Positions 37,213 to 50,792 of a DNA stretch of 64,000 nt are shown piece by piece. Numbering within the stretch: position 1 is the first letter of the stretch; each line of letters opens with the position of its first letter. The translations under genes and the position numbers were made by a program. Source of the stretch: Gavia stellata. Taxonomy: Eukaryota; Chordata; Aves; Gaviiformes; Gaviidae. The stretch lies in the NCBI RefSeq assembly GCF_030936135.1, contig NC_082597.1, positions 47,685,095-47,749,094 of the forward strand, read 5' to 3'. The notes beneath the pieces were generated by a model. That model was not told the origin of the DNA, did no database searches, and saw only the letters and a program-made list of their open reading frames with translations.

Positions 37213-40200
37213 AATACTTTTCCAGATAGCTCATTCTACTAAAACTATGTTAGCTACCATTGCTATTTTTAAAAATTTTAGGAAAAAATGCCATTCACTC
37301 TGAAATATTCCACCAAAAGCAGTATGGTTAAAATTCACATTCCTGAAGTATTTGCTGACAAGATGTTTTAATTAGGGCAGCAACAAGCTATTCAGCTATA
37401 TTTGGATATAACACTACTTTAATTCACACTTCCCTGCTAAATAAACCCACAACAGCAGGCTGTGAAATTAAAATATGGGACACCTATGCTTTTGCTTAGT
37501 ATCAGCTTGTATTTTAACATTTTACACTGCTGAATATAAATATCCAAAGGAAAGGTATAAACTAATCTGAAAGGAAGGGGGTGATTTATGACAGAACAGT
37601 TCCAATTTCAAACAGGTGTAGAACCAACAAAAGAATTGCTTCCTAACTATTGCTGTGAAAATAATTTGCAATGAAAAATGTATCTAACACATTTAGCTTA
37701 TTTTTAGATTTTTTTTTTGTTTGGAGAAGAGACATAAATAAATTATGAATTCAGCTATTTTAAGATATTTGTAATGATTTTTATTTCCAGTCTTTTGACT
37801 TGATTAAAATTGTTCCCTGGGAATACTTACAATTTTTATCATGTTTGTTATAACTTCCTAGAGATGTCATAAAATGTTTGTTTGTCCAGTTGATAGGTAT
37901 CTAAACATTTCTTGCTGCAGTTTAAATTATCAAATTCATATTTTGCATAGTGCTGGATCTGTTAAATTTAGTCAAAACAGTATTCATATAAAACAACATG
38001 GAAAAGTGTAAGTCTAACTGAAGTGGATATATATAAAAAGTGGATTTGCATGAACATTTACAGTAATATTCATACAGTGCTTATCAGTCCTGAAGACATT
38101 TTTAAAGATATAAAATAGAATTTGGAAATAGGATTGGGAACATAGTTTTGGAAAAAATTTTCCTCAATATTGTGAGATGAGGCTTTTTTTCTTGTTTGAA
38201 TCTTCCTGTACTGTGTTTTTCAGCATTACAATTTCAACCTTTTATTGCTGAAAGTATATTCATAATTTCTTTTGTAATTCTAAAAGTGCAATCAAATGGA
38301 TAACTTTGTTCCCAAAAGAGAAGCTGGAGGATTGACTCTGATTTCAGCTGCTTCTTACTGACACCAAACTAAACCCATATTTTCTTTTGCTGAGAAGTAA
38401 TCTGGGAGGCAGGTGTCCCACTGTGACCCATAAAGTTTGTTAATGATGATCTCAATGTTAAAGCTGACCACTGTTTTTTAGTCAAAATTTCTAGATAGCC
38501 TAAGCAATTTCTTTAAATTGAAAAAATATGCATTGAAAATTGGACATTGGTAAATCCCTCAATATTGCGACCCTCAGAAGCAGGTCAACATTGTTTCCCA
38601 ATGGGACGCTCTCTCTTTAGAAGTTCATTTGTAGGCTTTTCTAAGTCTATGTATGAGTGTAAGAAAAAAATATGCAAACACACATACACAAGGTAATGAC
38701 TGATTAAGTAATTCATCAGAGATATTGCTAAAACATCAGGTCAACTAGCAGACCATTTAGGCTGACTGTTTATCATTTAGTTTCCTCCATGTAGTCAAGT
38801 TGAAATACATTATTATATTTGCTTAAGTGGATACAATAGAAAAAAAAAATTGCCTATACTGTTCTTTGCTCCAGAAAGCTACATTTATCAAATGGTTATC
38901 ACTTTTTTATTACTTTATAAAATAGACAATTATTTCTGAGGTTTTTCACCTGACCTCTCTATCCTGCATGCTTAGAAAACTTAATAAAATCATCAGTACT
39001 TTCATATTTGCATATATTGGGTTGTAAGCCTTTGTTTATAAATGGCTCCATATTTTTATAGAATACAATGACAAAAATTACTAAGAAACGCAGATTAAGA
39101 GGTGGGAACATTGTGGCCAAATGAAGAGAAAATCTGCAGATGATATTTGAGCTCAGTTTTCAGTCTGATGAAGTCCTGTTGTATATATAAGGAACAATTA
39201 TGTCCCTCTTTACAGAAAGTGTTCTACATCTCTAAAATGAATAACCTTTGAGGTTGAATGAAAAGCAGAACATCTTTATGAGTGTACATTATTTTAGCCA
39301 AGAAAAATGGGTCATGTGAGCTATTTTTCTATCATACTAAAAGTGATGTTTTAATTCAGAATTATTAGAATTGAAATGAAGTTTACCCTGCTCTGACTGT
39401 TGCCTTACAGTGTAGCTCAAAATTTTGAAAGCTGCGAATCAGGGACTTGATCTTATCATTTCAAAGGCAAGATCTAGAGCACAAAGCAGGAGATAAAAAA
39501 TAAAGGAAAGAAAACCATAAAATAGGTTCAAGATGGAGAGAAGCAGAAAATGTACTTTGATTAATTGAAAGGTTAATTACTGAAAGACTTCCTCCATGCA
39601 GCATACTGGTAATTAGAAAGTCTGAGCAATGTGTGATTTCATTTAACACTATGCAAAAAGCCAACATGACAGCAAACAGTTTGATTCTTCTTGTGTTTGT
39701 GAAACATAAAACTTGGTATTTCATTTTACTCTGGAGTAAAAGAAAGCTCCTTTTCCTTTTCCTTTTTCTTTTTTTTTTCATAGACAAAAAACAAAGTAAA
39801 AAAAGATTGGTAGAGATGAGACCAATTAGACACCATGGGCTAGTGTTCTCATCCACCACTGCCACCTTAGCTCTGATCTGTGAAGCACACTGGGCACAGG
39901 ACAGAACCATGCTGTGCAATAGGATTTCTGGTCACCTTAAGAGGAATCTTATAGTGTCTTTTAGAAATATAAAGTCTCCTTGAAACTTACATTTCTTTTC
40001 CAACATCTTGAGAAAAGTGTTGTTCTTACAAGAATGGAAAGTAAAATGTTAAAAATGTTCCTTAAAAATGGGATTTCCAGTAGAACACCAGACTGTCCTG
40101 CTTATGTCCCACCAGAAACTCCTCACTCCTTCTGACTCTTGGAAACACTCTCAGTGAACCAGCATCAGCACATGTAGGCAGCTACTGGCAAAAAGAAAAA

Positions 40201-43109
40201 TTTGTGCAGAGCCCAGAAACCGCATCAACTTTGGAACCTCCTGGGTATACCTCAGGGACTGGAGGACTGCCAAATTGCTGATTTCCAAGGAGCTATAGAA
40301 ATGGACAGAAAGGAGACAATATTGGATAATGAATTTGAGGGAGTCTAGGACTGGAAGATCACAAGATTCAAGTCCCCATTTTTGGTGGAAGTATAAATTT
40401 AACAAGGAGTTTTTATGGGAAATTTTTTTTATAGGACAATCAAAAAGACAGACTGGAGTTACCAATGTAGTATCAGGTCTGGACAAGGCATAAAACCAAG
40501 AATTAACTCCTGTGTCACTACCTCCCACACTTTGAGCCATGAAGGCAGTATCGTGAAGCTGCCTGACAGTAACATCAACAGAAACAGCAATGCTTTCAAC
40601 CATTAGGAAAGAATTCATCCTATGGTTTTAGTCACCTAAGGTTAGTTGTGGAATCTAAGCTATTTACACAGGTACTCATTATAAGTAATTAAACCCATGC
40701 TAAGATAACTATTTAAGAAAGGTGCTCTGAATAAGCAAACCACCTCTCCGTTTATTTCACTTTTGCAAGACTGAAGTTAGGTGAGGCGACTCCTGTCTTT
40801 AAAATTTTATTTTAAGCAGGTTGATAAAATCCCATCACAGTAGTAAACAAAAGAACACGGAAATAACAAATGTATGGCAAGCAGCATGATTCAAGTAGGA
40901 GGAAAAAATGCAAAATCTTCCTAGTGCTATACAATTAATCTATCAAGGATGTAAAAATCCACGTTTTCACAGACTACTAATAGAGACAGCTTATTGTCCT
41001 TCATGGACTTTTAGCATCACCTGTTCCTATGTAATTGTTTCTATTCTTCATTGCGGGGTCAGGATACCCATTCCTATGCATGTTGCTATATGGATAATGC
41101 ATTAAAATCTACCCTGCACAGGTTAACATTAATTTGAAAACAATGGCTGCCTCTTCAACCCAAGAGTTGCTATTTAACTAACCCACGTTAACAGCAACTA
41201 ACTAAGACATAAATCAAGAAGTATGAGGTAGTGCAACAAGGAAGATAAAATAAAATATCCCTCCACCAAAGAAAGGGTTCACTCAGTCCTCCAGCTTTTG
41301 GGACAGAAGTTTTCATACAATTTAGTTTAACATAAACAAGCCCCAAGCACACGGGATAAAAAAAAGGTATTGGAAAGGAAGAGGGTGTGATCACTTCCCA
41401 TTCCCCTTCAATCCCCAAATTACAGGGACTAGTCAAAAACTAAAGTCTCTTAACAGCTTCTCTTGCAGCACATTGTAACCACCATGGCAACTAGCTGGTT
41501 AAGTATCTTTTCCCTGTCGTGGCACAAAATTACAAATGAAGCTATCATTTTCTTTCTCCATTCTTCTATCCATTCTTCTAGCTCCATGTAAGGAACAGCA
41601 TTCTGCAGAGCAGTGTGATAGCAGGAGAAATAAAAGGAAATGGCATACTGGCAAACAGCTCTGCTTTTGAACAACAAAACTGTGCTGCAAAATTTATAAA
41701 GCTGTTAAATAAACTTGGATTATTAAATAAAAAATTCAGGCCCTTTACCTGGTCTAAAAAACTGCATATATTTTAATCTGAACAGACATAATATTTTTTA
41801 CAGTATATCATTTCTGATGGAGATCACACAAAAGAAATAGGTTAGACTGAGAAAGCTCTGCCAACAAGATAAACCTATAGTCACAGACACATCTAATTCT
41901 CCAAGCTTTCATCATTAATATTTTATGGCCCTCACTGATCTGCCCAGTCTTGAAGAAAAATGTATCTTTCATTTAAGCAGGCAGGGCACAATAATAAAAT
42001 TTATCTGTATCAAAAAGGAAGTAAAATGCAAACTACAATAGAGATATCACAGAAAAGCATTTGAGTTTGCTCACTGTTACCTGAAACACTGATCCCTGCA
42101 TGGAGGGTTTTATTTGAACAGCAGAAATAGCATTAGCATACACAAGTATGACGGCATTCCCATTAAGAGAAAAATATGATGATTGCTATTTGTAGGAGTT
42201 TTTTTAATCTCCGCCTAAACACTTCATTTTTTACAGTCATTCCATAAAGTAACAGCCATTTCCTTTGCTGCAGATTCCTGTAGGATGTGGCTATTATTTC
42301 AACTTTTTGATTTATCATCAATTTTTGATTTTTGTCAATATTTTTGATTTATCAGCATTAGAAAGATTATAAAAAGAAAATTATTCTTTTCCTATAGTCA
42401 CTGATGAGTCTCAATAATGCATCAAGGAACATTTACTAGGGTAAAGGCACTTGAGGAGACCATACAGTTTAAATAGTTTTGTTGGTGAGTCTGCTTGGAT
42501 TAGTGATATGTGAAAATAGAGGAACAGAAGTTGTGCTGTGCTCTGTGGTAACTCTTATCAGTTATGCTGAGGTATGGTGGGAATAACGCATTTGCCTACG
42601 GCAAAGAGAAAACAATGAACTTAAATAGAAAAAAATACAGGTATATCAGTTATAACTCCATTAACACATACCAGTTATATAAGGCTGACCATGAACCACC
42701 CTTTGATGGTAATATAGTGATATATGAGATTTAGAGGCTGCCTGAACAATCCCTAATTATGTTCCTTGTTTGCCCTGCCTAGGCTGTGCTGTTTGACTCA
42801 GGTCACAAGAACACAACTGTGTAATTTGCAGACAGCCCAGAGGAAGCAATGGTGCAACTCCTTATCAGACCAAAATAAACCACGAAAGTAAAGAGACTGA
42901 GGTTTGTGATATACCCCTCTACTCTGTCACTTACACATGAGGACTGATCAGCTTTCTCATCATCCCTTTTTAGCACAGTATGTTGGTGTGATATGGAGCA
43001 GTTCCTGAAAATCAAGAAGTCAAAAGGCTGTAATTCTCCAGGATGTTTATCCTAATATACAACCCTTGTGATGGCAGCTGACTCTTTTTACCTTTTCTGT
43101 TTTAACAAG
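37213..43109. other. AT-rich sequence, no gene seen
   Basis: The longest open frames, at 39461-39919 and 40151-40618 on the minus strand (152 and 155 codons), lack recognisable domains, conserved start context or splice structure, and I consider them chance. A T-rich internal repeat of TTTTTGATTT words lies at 42302-42352. Confidence 0.45.
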
Positions 43110-43316
43110 CCACAGCATTATCACAGTATGATAGAAGGGCTGGTTGGGAGGGGTGTCTATGGAGTTCATGTAGGTCAGGTCCTACTGAGAATAGGGCTAT
43201 GCCCAACACTAGAAAAGCCAGCTGTGGCTTTATCTAGCCAAGGCTTGAAAATCTCCAAAGGCATTCTACAACTTTTCTGGGTAGCCCATTCCAGTGCTAC
43301 ACTGCCCTTCTAGTGT
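43110..43316 (-). mobile_element. Old CR1 LINE fragment, minus strand
   Basis: The part CTTGAAAATCTCCAAAGGC followed by GGGTAGCCCATTCCAGTGCT corresponds to the reverse complement of the CR1 3' part (normally GGGCAGCCCRTTCCAGTGCC). It is much more diverged than the other copies. Confidence 0.7.
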
Positions 43317-44200
43317 TTTTTTTTCCCAAGTGTCTAATCTGAAACTCTCAGCTGTAATTTTTGACATTAGCAGAGTGCTAAAACTACCATTACATTACCT
43401 AACATTAAATATGAAAATTAAATATGAAAAATAAAAAAATTAACAAAACCACTTACAATACTTCATTTGTGCCACCAGATGCAGAAACTGAAAACTTCAG
43501 CGCAAAGTCATCTCACAACAGCTCATAAGAAAGACATGAAAACTCTCTTAGCAGAATACCTTATCATTTGAAGGTCCAAGCCAGAAACTGAAAGACGAGA
43601 AATTAAAATACACTTTTCAAATCTCATCACCTTCATTAGGAGTGACTGTGGTATTATTAACAGATTAGTCCGTTGGGAAAGATACCCTATTATCTGTAAT
43701 ACAATTAAAATGCAAATAATATTCAGCCATGTATATTTTAGAATCTAATCATTAATACTCAGTATTACCAGTGTTCAAGTAAAACCACATCCTCATATCA
43801 CATCCTCAAAAGTAGATCAAAAGTCACATCTGAGAAGAAACAAAAAGTGGGAAGGAGAAGATAAGAGGAAGGTAAATCACAATCTGAAGTGTGCTTTTTC
43901 TAATGCCTAGAGTTACATCTTAGGAAAAGTAGACTTCTAAACTAGATGCCTCATTGAAATGAATAAAGCCAGCTGAAAATCTGACTGTAACCTCCAACAA
44001 ATCAGTAATGTTTTCATCAAAAGTCAGATGACCCTAATTCTGAAAAAATTATTAAACAACTATATAAAGGGGACATTACTACAGTAAGTGGCGCATTATG
44101 AATATGACAGCATATTTCTTATTGTCCTAGAAGCTGTTCTACCAACTGTAGAGGAAAATGCTGTGATAAGGAGGAGAAGTGCAAAATGGAGAAAAACGCA

Positions 44201-44412
44201 GAGGGGAGGGGAGGGGAGGGGAGGGGAGGGGAGGGGAGAGGAGAGGAGAGGAGAGGAGAGGAGAGGAGAGGAGAGGAGAGGAGAGGAGAGGAGAGGAGAG
44301 GAGAGGAGAGGAGAGGAGAGGAGAGGAGAGGAGAGGAGAGGAGAGGAGAGGAGAGGAGAGGAGAGGAGAGGAGAGGAGAGGAGAGGAGAGGAGAGGAGAG
44401 GAGAGGAGAGGG
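44201..44412. repeat. GGGGA/GGAGA pentanucleotide microsatellite
   Basis: The tract starts with about seven GGGGA units (44201-44237) and changes abruptly to about 35 GGAGA units. It is pure purine on the plus strand for about 210 bp. Because 5 is not a multiple of 3 all three frames stay open, giving six artefactual Arg/Glu/Gly or Ser/Leu/Pro open frames that are not genes. Confidence 0.98.
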
Positions 44413-44972
44413 CATTGGGATTTGGTTCAGGAGCCAACAGATCTTGCTACAACTGTGGAAAGTGCCCAGTGTCTTTGACAAACTGTTAACCTCTTAATCT
44501 GGGAAAATTTTACCAGTTATAGTTTCCTACTCATTAACACCACTACAATTATGCTGGTAAAATGAAACAAGAAATTTTTCCCATGCTGAAATGAGAAACT
44601 ATAGTCTCACCTAAAATTATAGTTTTATAACTTTCCTGTGTTGGCATGAACTCAGCGTAGGGATGCAGTACTAACAGGAATGCTACAGCCTGTCCTTTGT
44701 TGTAAAATCCTTCGTGATGTTACCTGTTAAATACAAAATTTGGGTAGACAGATAGATTGCTTCTGTGCTTCATCCGCATACTAAAGTACCCTCTGGTCTT
44801 CAGAACAAAATGAATCCTGAGTAGATAGGATAGAAAATCTTACAAATAGCAAAGAAAATTGCTGAAATGATAAATTCTTTTATTATTGTGGACATAAACT
44901 ATGGTCAACAGCATATTTGCTTAGACCGTGGGGACCTTAACACAGTTATAAAAAGAGAGCTGTTAAATTATA

Positions 44973-45005
<33 letters not shown>

Positions 45006-45062
45006 AATAATAATAACAATAACAACAACAACAACAACAATAATAATAATAATAATAATAAT
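44973..45062. repeat. Compound GAT/AAT/AAC trinucleotide microsatellite
   Basis: About ten GAT units pass into AAT, then AAC, then AAT units over 90 bp without interruption of the triplet phase. Confidence 0.97.
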
Positions 45063-48000
45063 TAAAAAGAGCATGTCAAACTGCCAGCAGAAAAAAGCCC
45101 AGAGCATAATTTGGATATGCAGAGCCCTTGTCTAAATTAGATGCATCCTCAGGCTTTTGGCAATGAAAACTGTGAGAATCATCTCAGACCTAAGCATTTT
45201 AGGGAGGTAAAGATTCTTACAGTGTCATCTAGTAACAGCCTGATCCCCAGTAGTTTATCATGAGGCTATGCATGTGCATATGAGGAAAAAAAAATAGACG
45301 CTGAAAAGAAAGAAAAAGCTGAAAAGAAAAAAAAAGCTGCAGCAGTCTAACTCTAGTCACTGTAAAATAACTAAAATATGTAACTTAGGACTGATGTCTA
45401 ACATTCATATATTGCATTGCTTCCACAACATGACAGTAATACCCACCTAGGATAATAACGCATGTCTAAGAAATAAGTAGCTTCTTATTGACGACTTTCT
45501 GTTTGTGATAGAGGAAAAAGACCACAAGTCAAGCTGACCAAAGAGTGAATTGCCCAAAATTATAACGTCTCACTTTATTTTGGAGAAGGCTGAAAAATCG
45601 TAGGTTTGTGCGAACTGCCACAGGTCCACTGAAATCACCTTTTTCTGCCATATCAGGAATTGTTCTTCTGTTTAACTCTTTTTGTTTTCTTTTTTCCCCA
45701 GTCTCCTTTTTCGTATCAATTAACAAAGAAAAAGAAGGTAAACAATGAGTGCTGTTTTTTAATTTCTCACTAGTTACAGATCAAATGTTGGTCCTGATTG
45801 TTTCTTTGATGCATATAAGCTATTGAAAAGAGTCACTCAGAATCATACCTGGAAATTATTCTTAAGCGATTTTTTTGAAATGGCTTAAGATTTCCATATG
45901 TTGCCTATCCATAAAATATTGTCTCCATATTTCTTTGTACTAAGGGCAGTATCTTCTGATGGACAGATTCTGGTGTTCTAGAACTGTACTGGAAGTGAGT
46001 TCACAACAATACTGTTTGTAATCTTTATAATAATCATCAAGGAGATTTTTCTTTTTCTAGTAGTCTTCATGGATGATAGGCAAGCCTGTCCCTGTGCCAT
46101 GCTTATCCATTAATACCTTGAAACCTAACAAGAGCCTTTCACATGGCACACGTCTCCTTTAGTCATCTGCCAGAAATGAATGCTGGCACCTGCTCTGAAG
46201 CCCATTCATTGAACCTACACTATTTTGAAAGCAAAGCTCTGCTGGATGTGGGGGAAATTATGCCAGGCCAGCTTATCTTTGTACTATGCAGTCACTGCTC
46301 TTGTTGCCCAGTGTGAACTTCCAGGGTTTCCTAAGGATTTAAGGAGGGAATGCAGAGGGTGGAAGGTGCTATTTATACATAGCCTCATCTCTTTCAGCAA
46401 AGGGAGTTTCTAAACTGTAAATAGGGGGACACTCTCCAGAGAGAACAAGGATAACTGTTATAAAAATTTATACACCCATTCCTAAAGGTGTTAAATTTAA
46501 TTTGCCTGGTGAAATCTATGAATCTAAGTCCACGAAAATAAAATAAATAAATAAAAATATGTATTTTATAATGTATGTAAAAGATAAATTTCTTTAAATT
46601 TGGCAACTGATATCAGCTTTCATTGTTTTTCACAGCAATAGAGATGTTTTAATGTCTGCAGTATGGGCTGTCACATTTAAAGACTTACCTGAATGATTTA
46701 AAGAACTAATTTAACATAAACTCTAATTTTTCAGGACTTTAAAACTGGCCCATAGCATAATTTTAAGTTATATTTTTTTCTTGTCTGTGAATAAATAAAT
46801 GCTTGCTAATGCAAACATGTGAAAGATGTACCATTAAAATATAATGAGACATTGAAAGCTAAACTAAGGTTTTTAATAACCTTAGCTGGATCTTCCATTT
46901 TTACCTAAAGACCATTTTTAATACCTGTCTGCATTGCCTCTTTTTTCCTGTTGAATTTTATTCTGTGGTATTCTGAAGTTTTACAGAGCCCCTGCCTGTC
47001 TTTATATTACAGAAGAAGGGCAGCTTTCTTCCTAAATGGTCAGTATCTGCCGAAAGCCATTTGATCTCTTTAATCATCTCTACTACTCATTTGGAAAAAT
47101 GAATTTCTAGTAATTGTTACTGCATACTGTGTTCAAATAGTAATGAAGGTTTTCATATATGTGTTCAAATCAAGCCACTCCTTTTTTTCTCAATTTCAGC
47201 AGGAATGTAAACAAGCCAATATATCTATCATTCAGAAGAATGTAGCTAGGTTTCTGGAATAAAATTATCTTTCTCATTTACTGGTGCAGGAGAAATGATT
47301 GCTCCCTGCAGATTGACAAAGTTATTCCAGTGCTTGTCTTGTGTCAATGTCAGAAGTGGCAATAATGTCCTGGGAAGTGTGGTGTGGGTGTGGGGGGTGC
47401 TGGAAGCAGAAAAACCTGCAAACCCAAACCCACAATCTGAACCCCCAAATATTTCCAAAGGACAAACTTTTCATAAGCTTAATAAAAATTTCAAATATTT
47501 TTTGGCTCAAATTCAATGATTAGAGCCAGGAGAAGAGCTATAGCATTCTGCAGTGCCACAAAGCTACTCAAGCAAGCGACTCACACTATGACAGGTTGTG
47601 CTGGTAGAAACCAGCCTCATTGCCATGTAAAAAAAAAAAAAAAAATCCAAAAATGTAGTGTTTAAAATCATTGAGCTTTATTTATTTTCTTTAACTGGTA
47701 GAGATTTACTATTTACATTCTTCCTAACTCTACACTGTCCATGTGGAGCACTTTACAGAAAAATAATAAAATGAGATAAAGATGCATTAAGCAGAGCAAC
47801 ATTTTTAGCCATCTGACATGTTTTAGAATTGCATGAGAGCTTCTGACCAGATCTTTCAGAGAACTGAAAATTCTCCATCAATATATGGTAAGTAAAGTGT
47901 AAAAAAAAATTGCCTTTGACTGCTAGCTTACCACTAAAGGAAATAAAAGCAAATTTGGATCAAGCATGGAAGAAATACATGCTATGCATACTATGATGTT

Positions 48001-50205
48001 TATTTTAAATAATGACAGAGTAAACTAGTTGCATATTCTACCCATAGTGGCATACTTTTCCTATTCAATAGTATTGCAGATATGTATTCTGATATGATGG
48101 TAATTAATCTTAAGTATAATTCTACATGAAAGAAAAAAGTACAGAATTATTCAGATACATCTCAGTACTTACGATATTTAGATACTTGAAGACAGATTAA
48201 TCTAATGTTAATGAAGAGCTGAAATTATTTTTCACTAAAATGTGACTGTAAACCTGTTGTAATATTTTCAGTTTGGTTCTTAAAGAAAAGCTCTAAGTCA
48301 GATCAATGAAAGTGATAATATCTAACATATTTATATTGACAAAATGTCACTGAAAAGTGCTTTACTGAATAATAGCACTTAAAGGTCAGCTTCCTTTGTT
48401 TATATATTACTTTTATGTTTTATTTATTTGTAGTCCTTATATAAATAAAAGTGAAAATATTTTTGTCAGAAAAAAGACAAGCAAATAAAAATGAGAAGTA
48501 CCACTGACAGCATAAGAGCAGTATCATGTGTGTTAGAATTTTAAACATACTGATATTTTTAAATCGTGATATTATACAAATGTTTTAATTTTATGCTTTA
48601 TTTAGTGGTATATTTTTGGCATAATTATGATATACAGTTGAAATAGACCGAAGCCTTTTCAGTAACAGTGCATAAAGACTTTTGAACTGAACATCTAGAA
48701 ACTGGAAGTGCTCTTTCAATTTATTAACTTTAGTAGACCTTTAGAAATCTATAACCACATGAGGACATACTAAGAATGAAGTATAACTCATATAAAAGAC
48801 TAATGACTTCTTTTTTAATAATTTGTCAGTTTCTAGAATATGTGTTGAAAGCTTACAAGTTGTAGTTTTGGTTGAAAGACAGCCAAAAAAAAGCCTATAA
48901 TAGAGTTTTAAAGCAATCTTGGTTTTCAGAGACTCATAAAAGAAAGAGTTTGTTATAATCTTTGGCCCTATTTGGCTAAAATTCCTTCACTTATAAACAT
49001 TAGGTCCTTTGACAACTGATTTTTATAAGAAAATGACCAACACATCATTTTTACATTATCCCTACAGAAGAAACGTAAAGCAGCTTGGTAAGATATATAT
49101 TCCTTGTGTTCTCTTACACTACTTTCAGTTAAACTCTTGAACTATGAATGCATTCAAAACAAAGTAATTTTTTGTTGCCTGAACCAGCTGGTCATTTAAT
49201 GAATCACTTGACAAAGTAATATATTCTGCAAAATGTGAACTTTTTACTGGCTACTGATGAGCTACCTTTTAATGCTTGATTAGGCTTCAAATAAAAGCAT
49301 CTACAGGGAGCTTCACAGCATTTTTCTGAATCTCTATAGGCAATTCACTTCACCTCTAAAGACATCTATTCTCCCCACTCCAAAATCCCCAAATAGATGC
49401 CAAACAATCTAGCTCAAAGGCAACTGCCATTGAATCATGTGCCTTTTCAAGACATTTACACCAAATTCTCTCCTCCCATATCCTGACATGCATCCTTGCA
49501 CCATGCTCCCTTCCTCATAAATGTGATTATTAGCTTCTCCAGAAAGACTTTGGAAAACTGATCTTTGCTTATTAGTTAGATCCCCGTAGAATATCGGACA
49601 CTTTGAACAGTACTGCCACTCTCTCAGTGAGTTTTACCTCTCAGGCACTTCACATCATAAAAGAAAAGACGGAGAGGTATCTCTGTCCCCAGCAAGGGAC
49701 CCACCAAAGGACACTGAGCTCTGCAGAGCTTCATTTTGCCAAGAGGACTGACTCAGTGGAAGGCTTTGCATCAGGCATATCAGACACTGCCAGCTGTGCT
49801 CTATGGGACTAGTACACCGTCCCATATTACACGGTGAATTGTTCACTCACATGCTCACCCTGCAAAGGTGCGCTCTTAGCACAACAAAGGTGGAACAGCT
49901 CTGCAGACAAAGCACAGCGTATACAGTGCAATATGCAAGAAGGAGAAAAGCAGGGGAGATGAGGAGCTGGCAAACAGCACAGACACTGAACGACCTGCTG
50001 GAAGATGAGCAACATGTGTCCACACAGGGCAGTCACCCTTTCTCAGTTTTGCAGTCTATAGAGGCACAGGTCAAGGCCATGGCTGAGAGCCCTTCCAGAA
50101 GTCTCTTTCACATCCAGCTTTGGAAACACCAGGGAGGCTCTGCATTGCTTATACAGAGGACAACTGTGTTCTTTGTACTCATATTCAAAGAAACATTTCT
50201 TGTAT

Positions 50206-50792
50206 CAGAAACAGTGTGGCCAGCAGGACTAGGGAAGTGATTGTCCCTTGGTACTCAGCACTGGTGAGACTGCACCTTGAATACTGTGTTCAGTTTTGGG
50301 CCCCTCACTACAAGAAGGACATTGAGGTGCTGGAGCATGTCCAGAGAAGGGCGATGAAGCTGGTGAAGGGTCTGGAGCACAAGTCTTATGAGGAGTGGCT
50401 GAGGGAGCTGGGGTTGTTTAGTCTGGAGAAGAGGAGGCTGAGGGGAGACCTTATCACTCTCTACAATTACCTGAAAGAAGGCTGTAGTGAGGCGGGTGTC
50501 ATTCTCTTTTCCCAAGTGACAAGCAACAGGACAAGAGGAAATGGTCTCAAGTTGTGCCAGGGGAGGTTTACATTGGATATTAGGAAAAATTTCTTCACTG
50601 AAATGGTTATCAAACATTGGAACAGGCTGCCTAGGGGACTGATTGAGTCACCATCCCTGGAGGTATTTAGAAGATGTTGCGCTTAGACACATGGTTTAGT
50701 GGTGGACTTGGCAGTGTTAGGTTTACAGTTGGACTTGATGACCTTAAGGGTCTTTTCCAACCTAAATGATTCTATGATTCTATGCTTCTATG
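50206..50792 (+). mobile_element. CR1 LINE, plus strand, with open ORF2 C-terminus
   Basis: The copy begins near ACAGTGTGGCCAGCAGGACT, encodes about 150 uninterrupted codons of the CR1 ORF2 C-terminus ([21 protein letters not shown], then [45 protein letters not shown]), stops at 50684-50686, and ends with GGACTTGATGACCTTAAGGG and ATTCTATG octamers. It lacks the endonuclease and the palm domain of the reverse transcriptase, so it cannot act by itself. Confidence 0.95.

Larger units (their letters stand above)
43317..50205. other. AT-rich sequence around two microsatellites, no gene seen
   Basis: Apart from the repeats listed separately there is a 17-base poly-A at 47629-47646 and AAAT-type simple repeats near 46540. 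The part at 49,560-50,200 is less AT-rich and holds a frame of 145 codons at 49803-50240 whose end runs into a CR1; it has no recognisable domain. Confidence 0.45.

Noticed and set aside
39461..40618. Minus-strand open frames of 152 and 155 codons
   Set aside because: No domain, repeat or splice context supports them; composition is ordinary and length is near what chance gives in 64 kb.
44088..44497. Arg-Gly-Glu-rich and Ser-Leu-Pro-rich proteins of about 100-130 residues
   Set aside because: They are translations of the GGAGA microsatellite in all frames.
47540..47646. Sequence ending in 17 A residues, possible processed retrocopy
   Set aside because: No recognisable parent gene and no flanking target duplication could be seen.
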